Translations under genes and position numbers: made by a program
Shown here: positions 54,220-62,320 of the stretch, piece by piece
How positions within the stretch are numbered: position 1 is the stretch's first letter
How the letters are laid out: the number at the start of each line of letters is the position of its first letter
The notes under the pieces: model-generated
Seen by the model: the letters and a program-made list of their open reading frames with translations, nothing else
The model's database searches: none
What the model was told of the DNA's origin: nothing
Origin: Roseiarcus sp963835885
Lineage (GTDB): Bacteria > Pseudomonadota > Alphaproteobacteria > Rhizobiales > Beijerinckiaceae
Direction of reading: 5' to 3'
Assembly: GCA_963835885.1 (NCBI GenBank)
Contig: CAWIHF010000017.1
Location: 124,001 to 188,000, forward strand
Length of the DNA stretch: 64,000 bases

Positions 54220-54629
54220 CAGTCACGATCTATCACAACCTGAACTGCGGCACGTCGCGCAATGTGCTGGCGATGATCCGGGCGAGCGGCGAGGAGCCGG
54301 TCGTCATCGAGTATCTGAAGACCCCGCCGACCCGCAAGCGGCTGAAGGAGCTGATGGCCGCGATGGGGATTCCCGTTCGCGCGCTTTTGCGCGAGAAAGG
54401 CACTCCCTACGCCGAACTTGGACTCGGCGACCCGAAATGGACCGACGATCAACTCCTCGACTTCATGATCGCGCACCCGATTCTGATAAACCGGCCGATT
54501 GTCGTCACACCCAAGGGCGTCAAGCTCTGTCGTCCGTCAGAGACCGTGCTCGACATCCTGCCGAACCCGGACATCGGGCCGTTTGTCAAAGAAGACGGGG
54601 AGACAGTCCGGCCCCGCACCGGTGGTTAG
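54216..54629 (+). CDS. arsC: Glutaredoxin-dependent arsenate reductase
   Basis: 137 residues: the N-terminal catalytic cysteine in TIYHNLNCGTSRNVLAMIRA, then PPTRKRLKELMAAMGIPVRA, LLREKGTPYAELGLGDPKW and RPIVVTPKGVKLCRPSETVL. This is the E. coli R773-type ArsC family, unrelated to the phosphatase-type arsC upstream. Two different arsenate reductases in one operon could back each other up; this one is intact. Confidence 0.93.
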   Translation: MTVTIYHNLNCGTSRNVLAMIRASGEEPVVIEYLKTPPTRKRLKELMAAMGIPVRALLREKGTPYAELGLGDPKWTDDQLLDFMIAHPILINRPIVVTPKGVKLCRPSETVLDILPNPDIGPFVKEDGETVRPRTGG

Positions 54630-54943
54630 CGGATTGCTCGGGGATCGCGGCGATACCGGAGCCGACGGTGAAGGGCGGCAAATTGTCGGATGTCACCCGT
54701 TCGCCAAAGCCGTCGGGGAATGGGCCGCTAATTGCGCATTCCTGCCTTTTATTGGTACGAATTTTGACGGCAGCAACGGGTCAATTCTGTCCCTCTAGTT
54801 CATCGATTTCAAAATTCGAAATCATATGGGATGCTCGAAACGGCCACATTCCGTGGATCGATGGCCAACTAAGCAATTGAGCGGTTTCGTGGAATCGATC
54901 GTCTAGTCGTGGCTAGGATTAATAGCGGGAAGGACGGTTACCG
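54630..54943. other. Intergenic, no gene recognised
   Basis: About 310 bp after the ars operon, lower in GC toward 54800-54930. No convincing frame, repeat or RNA was seen. Confidence 0.5.
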
Positions 54944-55165
54944 CTAGCGAAAATGGTCCCGGCCCGGCTCGAGCCAAGCGACCGCGGTGGAGCAGTAGCT
55001 CGCGCGCTCATAGGCCCGGCGCATCACCGCCAGCAGCATCATGCCGGCGAACCGCTCGGATTCGAGCGGGCGAACGTCCGCCGGCGGGCGCCTGTGCTCG
55101 CGCCGCAAATCGCGCAGGTGAAGGGCGCAGGCCTCGTCCGGCGTCGGCTTGGCCTTGCGCGGCAT
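54944..55165 (-). CDS. Small hypothetical protein
   Basis: 73 residues (MPRKAKPTPDEACALHLRDL) with a plausible helical, Arg-rich body (RREHRRPPADVRPLES, MLLAVMRRAYERASYC). It overlaps by one base the stop of a short upstream frame (VLAFVADEMRPLPEAAA). No family recognised. It may be part of a small accessory cassette; existence is uncertain. Confidence 0.45.
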   Translation of the reverse strand: MPRKAKPTPDEACALHLRDLRREHRRPPADVRPLESERFAGMMLLAVMRRAYERASYCSTAVAWLEPGRDHFR

Positions 55166-55261
55166 CAGGCCGCGGCCTCCGGCAGCGGCCGCATTTCGTC
55201 GGCGACGAAGGCCAAGACCTTGTCGCCTGATTCCGCTAAAGCATGACGCCATGAGGTTGAA

Positions 55262-55362
55262 CCACCAACGTCATGACGAGGAGCGCAGCGACGAAGCAGT
55301 CCAGGGGGCGTAGGACGCCCTGCCGTCACTGGATTGCTTTGCTTCGCTCGCAATGACGGGGC
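55262..55362. repeat. Dispersed alphaproteobacterial palindromic repeat
   Basis: GTCATGACGAGGAGCGCAGC, GACGAAGCAGTCCAGGGG and the oppositely oriented CTGGATTGCTTTGCTTCGCT plus CGCAATGACGGG form a long imperfect inverted repeat around a CGTAGGACGCCCTGCCG centre. Such CGTCATTGCGAG-type repeats are common between genes in alphaproteobacteria. Confidence 0.7.
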
Positions 55363-55385
55363 CTGATCTTGTGTTTCCACATGCT

Positions 55386-56047
55386 ATGAAGCGCGGGAAG
55401 CCGTTCACTGACGATCTTGACGTCGCAGCCTATACGCTTGCCGAGGCCGCCCGGCACACCCGGCTGCCCGCGGCGACGTTGCGGGCCTGGACGCCCGGCC
55501 GCCAATACCCGAAAAGCGAAGGCGGCGGCCACTTTCCCTCGCTGATCAAAGTTCGAGAAAGAGAGCGAAGGCGGCTGCCGCGAAGCGGGCCGGGCACGCG
55601 GTGTCGGTCAAGGCCCTGCGAAGCGCCCTCGCTTACGCGGAAAAGACGCTTCGCATCGAACAACTCCTCCTTCGGCCGGAATTGCGCTCGGAAGCCGGAA
55701 GGTTGTTCCTCGACCGCTACGGCGAACTCATCGAACTTTCGGCGTCCGGCCAACTCGCGATGCGCCGGGTCCTCGAAGAGCACCTTTAGCGAGTTGAATG
55801 GGATGCGGCTAGCTTTCCCGCGCGGCTCTATCCCTTCCTTTCCGCCGTCGCACCGAGCGAGGAACGATTAATCGCCATTGATCCGCTCATCGCTTTCGGC
55901 AGACCCGTGTTGATTCGGAGGGGCGTATCCACCTCAGCCGTCGCCGACCGGATCGACGCGGGAGAGACTGTCGAGGATATTGCAGCGGATTACGATCTCG
56001 GCCCCGCGGAAATCGAGCAGGCTGCCCTCTATGAGCGGGCGGCTTGA
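55386..56047 (+). pseudogene. DUF433-domain antitoxin-like protein, broken by frameshift and in-frame TAG
   Basis: Begins MKRGKPFTDDLDVAAYTLAE with an Xre/MerR-like binding region (HTRLPAATLRAWTPGRQYP). After HFPSLIK a deletion of about 27 codons and a shift (near 55555) lead to KRAGHAVSVKALRSALAYAE and FLDRYGELIELSASGQLAMR. A TAG at 55786 follows RRVLEEHL, then RVEWDAASFPARLYPFL and the DUF433 segment IAFGRPVLIRRGVSTSAVAD to TGA 56047. The gene is clearly non-functional; the downstream partner is damaged too. Confidence 0.75.
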
Positions 56048-56470
56048 GCTTCGTCTACTTTACCGATCGCGATCTCGGAAAGCGCTTTCCTGAGATTCTC
56101 AGATCGGGCGGTCTGACTGTCGAGCGGCACACGGATCACTTCGCACCGGTCGCCCCGGATGAGACTTGGCTTGAAGCGGCCGGCAAGCGCGGCTGGATCG
56201 CGCTCACTCATGATCGTCGAATTCGCTACAAACCGAACGAGCGCGATGCTGTTATGTGACACGGCGTCGCCCTGTTGGTGATCGTCGGCGCGGCATCCTT
56301 TCCAAACCTTGCCCAACGCGTTTGTCTCGACGCTGCCTCCCGTCGAAGGTTTTCTTGCCCGACACAAGCCGCCGTTCATCGCCAAGGTCTCGGCCCACGC
56401 CGGACGAAGCTTATCGCGGCGCAACCGCCGGAAGAGTCGAGCTTTGGTATCCGCAAAAGGTGACAGTCTG
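56044..56470 (+). pseudogene. PIN-like (DUF5615-type) toxin partner, several frameshifts
   Basis: Starts with TTG overlapping the antitoxin TGA: MSFVYFTDRDLGKRFPEILR, then AAGKRGWIALTHDRRIRYKP, the usual acidic motif region of this toxin class. The frame ends at 56259. Later homologous pieces lie in different frames: HGVALLVIVGAASFPNLAQ, FVSTLPPVEGFLARHKPPFI and AGRVELWYPQK. At least two or three indels are needed, so decay rather than a single error. Confidence 0.7.
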
Positions 56471-56546
56471 CCAAACGCGCGATCCCTTGAACCAAAGGAA
56501 GCATGACGCTTGGAGCGCTTGCGGTTGCCAAAGTTCGACACATTGT

Positions 56547-57653
56547 TCAGGCGTGACGCGAATGAAAATCGCGCGCCACCACCTCGTCGATAAAATCGTC
56601 CATCCGCTTCGCGACCACGCCGATGTCGAAGAGCGAAGCGACGCGGGCGCGGCCAGCGCGCGCCAGCTTCTCGCGGAGATTTTGCGAATCCAGGAGGGAG
56701 GCGAGCCGGACGACAAGGCCCTCGGAACCGGCCGGATTGGCGATCTCGGCATGGGGACCGCAAACTTCGGCGAGACCGCCGAGCCCGGAGGTCAGCAGCG
56801 CCGCGCCGCTCGCCAGAGCTTCCAGCGCGGTGCGACCGAACGGTTCGGGGGTCTTCGTCAGCACGATCGCGACGGCGGCCTTCTCCCAGGCGGCCTTCAC
56901 CTCGGCGTAAGGCAGGTTCGTCTCGATCGTCACCTGCCCAGCCATGCGCGCCGCCGCCTTTCGAAGCGTCTGCACGGTTTTTGGCTCCCTGTCGGTCGCC
57001 GACAGGATGAACCGCGCCCGCCAGTCCGGCCGCGACGGCAAGAGGCGCACGATCGCCGCCATGGCCTCGACATGGCCTTTGTCGTCGAGCGCGCGGCCGA
57101 CGGAAAGGATCGTCTTCTCCTTGGGACCCGTGTCGGACCACGCCGCCATGTCGAGACCGTTCGGCACCGCGCGCATCGGCCCGCTCGCCTTCGGGAAGTT
57201 CGCCAGAAACCGGTTGGCGCAATCCTCGCTGACGAAGGCCAGTCCCGAGATACGGCTGAGCTCGGCGTCGCGAACGACCCGCTTGAGGCGGCCCTTCGCC
57301 GCATTCTCGTACGCGTGGCTGTGCAGGATCACCGGCAGGCGGGCGACCGACGCGATCAACGCAGCAACAGGCAGATGGTTCTCGACGATCGCGATGTCGA
57401 CCCTGCGCCGCCGCAGCATTCTGCCGACGCTCCAGGCCTTGGCGAGATTTCCCCCGAAGGCGGCGTCGGGGACCGTCTCGATCGCGACGCCGTCGAACGG
57501 CTCATCCACCTTCGGGCAGACGACCAGCGTCGAACCCGCGTAGCGGCTGTTGCGCGCAAGGTCGCGTACGCAAAGCTCGACCGACGCCGCGCCCTTCGGC
57601 CCGAACACCGAATTGCGAAGGAGGACGTAGGCGATGGACGGGTCACGCGCCAT
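56547..57653 (-). CDS. Glycosyltransferase family 4 protein
   Basis: 368 residues. N-terminal acceptor domain (VLLRNSVFGPKGAASVELCV, VENHLPVAALIASVARLPVI, HSHAYENA) and C-terminal nucleotide-sugar domain with NGLDMAAWS, TILSVGRALDDKGHVEAMAA, and the E-x7-E segment TKTPEPFGRTALEALASGAA. A cytoplasmic or membrane-associated transferase for a cell-surface polysaccharide. No other polysaccharide genes are adjacent. Divergent from moaC. Confidence 0.9.
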   Translation of the reverse strand: MARDPSIAYVLLRNSVFGPKGAASVELCVRDLARNSRYAGSTLVVCPKVDEPFDGVAIETVPDAAFGGNLAKAWSVGRMLRRRRVDIAIVENHLPVAALIASVARLPVILHSHAYENAAKGRLKRVVRDAELSRISGLAFVSEDCANRFLANFPKASGPMRAVPNGLDMAAWSDTGPKEKTILSVGRALDDKGHVEAMAAIVRLLPSRPDWRARFILSATDREPKTVQTLRKAAARMAGQVTIETNLPYAEVKAAWEKAAVAIVLTKTPEPFGRTALEALASGAALLTSGLGGLAEVCGPHAEIANPAGSEGLVVRLASLLDSQNLREKLARAGRARVASLFDIGVVAKRMDDFIDEVVARDFHSRHA

Positions 57654-57797
57654 GGTTGAAGTCGCTTACACTTGGCCCCGGCCCCTGACAAACGTTACGG
57701 CGCGATTGCCGCACGCGGCAAATTTTGCTTCAACGACCGCCCGTCCCGCAATCGCCTCACCCGTGCGACGGGCTTCGGGCGCAGCAAAAAGGTCGCT

Positions 57798-58316
57798 ATG
57801 GCATCCTCCCGAAACAAAGGCCTGGGCGAAGGCGCGAACCAGCTTACCCATGTCGGCGCGGACGGCGAGGCGCGCATGGTCGACGTTTCCGAAAAGAGCG
57901 CGACGAGCCGCGTCGCCGTCGCCGAAGGCCGTGTCCGGATGGGGGGAGCCACTCTTCAGGCGATCCTCGCCGGCGACGCCAAGAAGGGCGACGTGGTCGG
58001 TGCGGCGCGCATCGCCGGGATCATGGCGGCGAAGAAAACGTCGGAGCTGATCCCGCTCTGCCATCCGTTGCAGCTGAGCAAAATCGTTGTCGACATCACG
58101 CCGGACGAAAGCCTGCCCGGACTAGCGGTCCGCGCCGAGGCGCGCTGCGTCGGGCCGACTGGGGTCGAGATGGAGGCGTTGACCGCGGTCGCCGTGGCCT
58201 GCCTCACCGTCTACGACATGGCCAAGGCGATCGATCGCGGCATGATCGTCGAAGGCGTCCGTCTCGTCGAGAAGCGCGGCGGCAAATCGGGCGAATGGCG
58301 CGACAAGGAGCATTAG
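57798..58316 (+). CDS. moaC: Cyclic pyranopterin monophosphate synthase accessory protein MoaC
   Basis: 172 residues from ATG 57798. Typical text: LTHVGADGEARMVDVSEKSA, AKKGDVVGAARIAGIMAAKK with the catalytic lysine-rich stretch, TSELIPLCHPLQLSKIVVDI and GPTGVEMEALTAVAVACLTV. It converts 3',8-cyclo-7,8-dihydro-GTP to cPMP in molybdenum cofactor synthesis. It ends three bases before moeA, with which it forms an operon. Confidence 0.96.
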   Translation: MASSRNKGLGEGANQLTHVGADGEARMVDVSEKSATSRVAVAEGRVRMGGATLQAILAGDAKKGDVVGAARIAGIMAAKKTSELIPLCHPLQLSKIVVDITPDESLPGLAVRAEARCVGPTGVEMEALTAVAVACLTVYDMAKAIDRGMIVEGVRLVEKRGGKSGEWRDKEH

Positions 58317-58319
58317 CGG

Positions 58320-59550
58320 ATGAACAGCATGATCACGGTCGCGGAAGCGCTCGAGCGGGTGCTGGCTTCCGCCGAGCCGCCGCTTAGAGAGGAGCGCGTC
58401 GCCCCAGAAGCCGCGCATGGCCGCGTGCTGGCGCGCGATCTCGTCGCGCTGCGCACCCAGCCGCCTTTCGCCAATTCTGCGATGGACGGTTTCGCGTTGC
58501 GCGCGACGGACGCCTCCGTTCTTCCCGCGAGGTTGACCGTCATCGGCAAATCCGCCGCGGGGCGGGCTTTCAACGGCGTCGTCGGGCCGGGCCAGGCGAC
58601 GCGGATTTTTACCGGCGCGCCGATGCCCGAAGGCGCCGATGCAATCGTCATACAGGAAGACGTGCGCCGCGACCGCGACCGCATCGAGCTCGCGACAATC
58701 GTGTCCGCGGGCGACAACGTCCGTGCCCCGGGACTGGACTTTCGCCAGGGCGAGGTCCTTATTCCGGCGGGGCGGCGCCTCTCGCCGCGCGACGTCGCGC
58801 TGGCGGCCGCGGCCAATCACGTTGATCTCACGGTCCGCAAGCGAGCGCGGGTCGCAATACTGGCGACCGGAGACGAACTTGTCGCCCCGGGCGGAACGCT
58901 CGGCCCATCGCAGATCGTCGCATCGAACAACTTTGCCGTGGCCGGGGTCGTCGAAGCCTGCGGAGGCGTCGCGATCGACCTGGGTATCGCCGCCGACACG
59001 ATCAGCGCTCTCGATCAGGCGATCCGGCGGGCGCAGGCCGCCGGCGCCGACGTGCTGGTGACGCTTGGCGGCGCTTCGGTCGGCGACCACGACCTCGTGC
59101 AGAAGGCGCTCGTCGCCGCCGGAATGGAGCTCGGCTTCTGGCGCATCGCCATGCGCCCCGGCAAGCCGCTGATGCATGGCCTGCTGGGTGGGATGCGGGT
59201 GCTTGGCCTGCCGGGCAATCCGACATCGTCGATGGTCTGCTCGATCCTGTTTCTTCGCCCGCTTCTTCGCGCTCTGCATGGCGAGCCTGACGCCGGCGCG
59301 GATCCGACCCGGCCTGGCCGTCTCGCCGTCGACCTTCCGCCCAATGGCCCACGCCAGGACTACATGCGTTGCTCGCTCGCGTTAGACGCCGACGGGGCGG
59401 CGGCGGCGACGCCGGCGGAATTGCAGGATTCCTCGCTCGTCAAAGTCATGGCGCGCGCCGACGGCCTGATCGTCAGGCCGCCCCACGCCGCGGCGGCCAG
59501 GGCCGGCGAGGCCTGCCGTGATCATCGCGTTCGAAGGGATGGGGGTATAG
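58320..59550 (+). pseudogene. moeA: Molybdopterin molybdenumtransferase MoeA, frameshift at the very C-terminus
   Basis: From ATG 58320 (MNSMITVAEALERVLASAEP). Conserved blocks: FANSAMDGFALRA, IFTGAPMPEGADAIVIQED, RVAILATGDELVAPGGTLGP, DVLVTLGGASVGDHDLVQKA, MRPGKPLMHGLLGGMRVLGL. After ARAGEACR the frame slips near 59515. The expected end IIAFEGMGV with TAG at 59550 is one base out of phase, and 1231 nt is one over a multiple of three. Only the last ~10 residues are affected, replaced by a long readthrough toward 59900, so the gene may still work or the indel may be an artefact. Inserts Mo into molybdopterin. Confidence 0.9.
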
Positions 59551-59612
59551 AGCCGCCAGGCCGTGAGCTTTGGACGCGCGGGAACGATTTCAATGCGTTA
59601 GGCGCCAAAATC

Positions 59613-61339
59613 GTAATCGGGGCAATTTTCCGGGCGGCGTTAGCTTGGGGCGGGTCTGATGAGGGCTGCGAGGTCGGGGATTTCGGGGCCTGGAATGGCG
59701 AGGCGGGCGCCGAGATAGTCGAAGAAGGGGATTTTGAGCTTCCGACAAGTCTTGGCGAGGCCGAGCATGACGTCGCGGGCGTCTCGGCCTCTGTCGCTGA
59801 CGGTCCCGCCGGAGATTTTGCGCTTGGTGACGAAGACGCGGATGTCGTTTTCCGAGGCGTTGGTGTGCAGCGGAATATGGGGGTGGTCGAGGACGCGTAG
59901 GAGGTCGTCCTTGAGGCGAAAGAGCCGCTTGAGCAGGCTGTCGAGGGTGGCGTAGCCGGTTCTGGAGCGGTTGAAGATGCGGTCGAATTGCGCCCGCAAC
60001 CGCTCGGCTTTCTCGGGGCTGGGGGCGAGCTTGTAGTCTTTCAGGCCGCGATAGAACCACCAGATCATGCGCCGTGCGACCTCGACCGCGTTGCGCTGCT
60101 TGTCGTTGGCGGGGATGAGCTTGTGGACGAGGCGTTCGGCGTGCCCCCAGCACAAGGCGTGTTCGCCGACGCGGAACTGGCCGGCGCCGTCGGACACGAC
60201 GACGGCCTGGCCGAGCAAGCCTTGCTCGCAAACGGCGTCCCACAGAGCGCCCTCGCTGGCGACGCGAACCGGATCGGGCGTGATCCTGAGATCGGCGAAT
60301 CCGAGCGCGTTCAGATGGTTCATCCAGTCTTCGTGTGACGCAAAAAACCGCGTCGCATGGCCGGCGAGCTTGTCGATGAGGGCGAGGCTCAGATTGCAAG
60401 CCCGCATGGAGACGAGCGCCGCCTCGTTGACCACGTAAGAGGCCGCGCCGCCCAGGAGATTGCGCAGGAACGCCAGGCGGGATTTGCTCGGGCCGGTTCG
60501 AAACGCGGTGAAGGTGTCGGAGCCGATCTGGGTCGTCACGCCGCTCTTGCCTTGATGGCGGGCGACGGTGTCGTCGACCGTGACGAAGGAAGAGCAACGC
60601 AATCCGGCCTTCAGAACCTCGCCGTCCTCGGCCCGGAACATCTCGAGCTTGGCGGTCAGCAGGCGCCCCACCTGGCGCTTTGAAATCACAACGCCCATGC
60701 CGTTGAGCAGCGCAAGAATTTTCTCGATCGTCACATGACACTGATAATGCAGCATCAGAACCACGCGATGCAGTTGCGGGCCATAGCCGCCGACGATGCC
60801 GGGATCGAGCGGCGCGACCAGGGTTTTCCCATCCGGCGTTTCCCAGCGCTCACGTCGATAGCGCGTCACCAACGGATTCAGAACCAGATCCTGAACGACG
60901 ATCTCCTCATAGCCCTTGTGGCGCGAACCGGCCGGCGCGTCGACCTTCACCTCGACCGTTCGCGTAATCGTCAACTTGTCCAGGTTGCTGCCGCGCCGCT
61001 GCGTCGATCGCCCGCCCTTGGGCCCGTTCGCTTGCGAATCCGGTCGGTCTGTCGCCTTGTCCATCCCCGACGGCTTTTGCGGCGGCCGCGGCGGCAGTTT
61101 CTTCAATCGCGCCAGTTCGTCCTTGACCGCCTGATGCTCGACCCTCAGCTTGGCCAACGCCCCGCTCACCTTCTCGTACTCCGCCTGAACCCGGGTCACT
61201 TCGCCAATCAAAGTGCGAACCAGACCGATGAGCTCGGCCGGCGTCATTCATTCAAGCAAATCAGTCGATTTAAGCGCCATTCCCAGCTTGAATCATACTT
61301 TTGGGACTCCCACTCCGCCCGGAAATTTGCTCCGGTTAC
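59613..61339 (-). mobile_element. IS66-family insertion sequence with perfect 8-bp target duplication
   Basis: 1727 bp. Inverted termini of 25 bp with three mismatches: 59613-59637 (GTAATCGGGGCAATTTTCCG then GGCGG) and 61315-61339. Target duplication CCAAAATC at 59605-59612 and 61340-61347. Only one gene is carried, without the small TnpA/TnpB helper genes of classical IS66. Confidence 0.93.
59640..61247 (-). CDS. IS66-family transposase
   Basis: 535 residues. An N-terminal coiled coil (AEYEKVSGALAKLRVEHQAV) precedes a zinc-finger-like region and the DDE core: SSFVTVDDTVARHQGKSGV, VVVSDGAGQFRVGEHALCWG (aspartate), WFYRGLKDYKL, and the C-terminal TNASENDIRVFVTKRKISGG typical of IS66 transposases. 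Intact; with clean ends and target duplication the element could still move. Confidence 0.93.
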   Translation of the reverse strand: MTPAELIGLVRTLIGEVTRVQAEYEKVSGALAKLRVEHQAVKDELARLKKLPPRPPQKPSGMDKATDRPDSQANGPKGGRSTQRRGSNLDKLTITRTVEVKVDAPAGSRHKGYEEIVVQDLVLNPLVTRYRRERWETPDGKTLVAPLDPGIVGGYGPQLHRVVLMLHYQCHVTIEKILALLNGMGVVISKRQVGRLLTAKLEMFRAEDGEVLKAGLRCSSFVTVDDTVARHQGKSGVTTQIGSDTFTAFRTGPSKSRLAFLRNLLGGAASYVVNEAALVSMRACNLSLALIDKLAGHATRFFASHEDWMNHLNALGFADLRITPDPVRVASEGALWDAVCEQGLLGQAVVVSDGAGQFRVGEHALCWGHAERLVHKLIPANDKQRNAVEVARRMIWWFYRGLKDYKLAPSPEKAERLRAQFDRIFNRSRTGYATLDSLLKRLFRLKDDLLRVLDHPHIPLHTNASENDIRVFVTKRKISGGTVSDRGRDARDVMLGLAKTCRKLKIPFFDYLGARLAIPGPEIPDLAALIRPAPS

Positions 61340-61479
61340 CCAAAATCTGTCCCTTTGCGGGCGCAATATACTTTCAAGAGATGTCCTTTTGCGAGCAAGT
61401 ATTTGAAATATCAAATTATTTTCGTTTTACGACGCCGGGGCGCGCCGCTCAAAGGCGACAAACGGGCCTCACCGGCTCT

Positions 61480-61766
61480 CCCGCCATGCGCCGGCCGATG
61501 GCGGAGCACGGAAAACAGGAAGGCGGTCGTCTGGCCGAACAGCATCATGCCGTCGAGCGCCTCGAGCGCGCCCATCATCTGCCAATAGGATCAGATGAGA
61601 TTCTGGCGTGACCGTAGCTCGTCATCGCGCTCAGCGAATAGAGCATGCCGTTCTGGGGTCCGCCAACGCACCGAGCGCGAGATAGGCGAAGGCCCAGGCG
61701 CCGCCTTCGAGCGCGCGCAGACCCGTGAGCAGCAGAACGTTCCCGTGACCACGACGGCGCCTTTGG
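61480..61766 (-). pseudogene. Two-TM ion-channel-like membrane protein remnant
   Basis: Minus-strand pieces in different frames: GNVLLLTGLRALEGGAWAFA with YLALGALADPR, then AMTSYGHARIS, then MMGALEALDGMMLFGQTTAF and LFSVLRHR. Together they resemble small ion-transport (Ion_trans_2) proteins whose pore reads LGALTTYGHAD followed by MLGALEAMNGMLLFG. At least two frame breaks occur. The assignment is by pattern memory only. Confidence 0.5.
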
Positions 61767-62003
61767 TCAGACGGCCAGAGGCGCCGTCCGCAGACCGAGC
61801 AGCGTGTCCCGAGAACACGGCGCGATCGCGTAAGCGCGCCCCTCATCGGCACTGAACTCGACAAGCGACGTCGTATCGTCGAGGGCTTCAACCACCGTGC
61901 CGACCTGCCCGCGAACGAGCCCGTGCTCGGGCAAATCGCGCAGCAACGCGATGGCGCTCAAGAAGTCTCGGCCTTGATCGCTCTCTGGGGTCGCATCTGC
62001 CAT
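61767..62003 (-). CDS. DUF4926-type small protein
   Basis: 78 residues from ATG 62003 (MADATPESDQGRDFLSAIAL). LLRDLPEHGLVRGQVGTVVE followed by SLVEFSADEGRAYAIAPCSR matches the DUF4926 pattern (LxDLPEHGL-RGxVGTVVE). The start overlaps the preceding gene's stop, suggesting translational coupling with the DUF6883-like protein, a frequently seen pair. Function unknown. Confidence 0.75.
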   Translation of the reverse strand: MADATPESDQGRDFLSAIALLRDLPEHGLVRGQVGTVVEALDDTTSLVEFSADEGRAYAIAPCSRDTLLGLRTAPLAV

Positions 62004-62296
62004 CACGAGACCCAGCAGCTCACGAAACGCGGATTCCCTTCGCCTGTCCGCAGGATCCAAATCGTTCTTACCACGGCGCGGCGGCCGTGTCGCGTGATCG
62101 CGACGTCTATCCGCCAACGGGCGCCCCAGCCGTCGCTCGAAAGCAGCGTCGCTTCCCTATTCTTTGCCGCGTCCGTCATCGCGCTCGAGAGGCTCGGGGT
62201 CTGACCGATCGCCGGGCCCGGGAAGCGGATTTCCGGGGCGGGCTGGCGCAGGCTAAATTCTTGCCGGAACGAAGCTTGACAAAACGAGTCGGACAA
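62003..62296 (-). CDS. DUF6883-like protein (pairs with DUF4926)
   Basis: 97 residues. The C-terminal part WRIDVAITRHGRRAVVRTIW and LRTGEGNPRFVSCWV fits the DUF6883 ending (GRRATVRSAWI, PRLVTCYV). The first ~40 residues look unlike the family, which usually starts with a DYLLNPxHPxG-type motif, so the gene is probably 5'-truncated. DUF6883-DUF4926 pairs have been noted as accessory pairs with possible toxin-immunity function; that is an inference. Confidence 0.55.
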   Translation of the reverse strand: MSDSFCQASFRQEFSLRQPAPEIRFPGPAIGQTPSLSSAMTDAAKNREATLLSSDGWGARWRIDVAITRHGRRAVVRTIWILRTGEGNPRFVSCWVS

Positions 62297-62320
62297 TCGC
62301 GCAGACGCAGCGCTTAAAAT

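Noticed and set aside
19773..55788. In-frame TAG codons in three otherwise open genes (19773, 37882, 55786), suggesting amber recoding.
   Set aside because: Intact-looking genes here use TAG as the normal stop (for example the gene ending at 10373), the affected genes carry other lesions or are mobile DNA, and no suppressor tRNA or pyrrolysine gene is visible.
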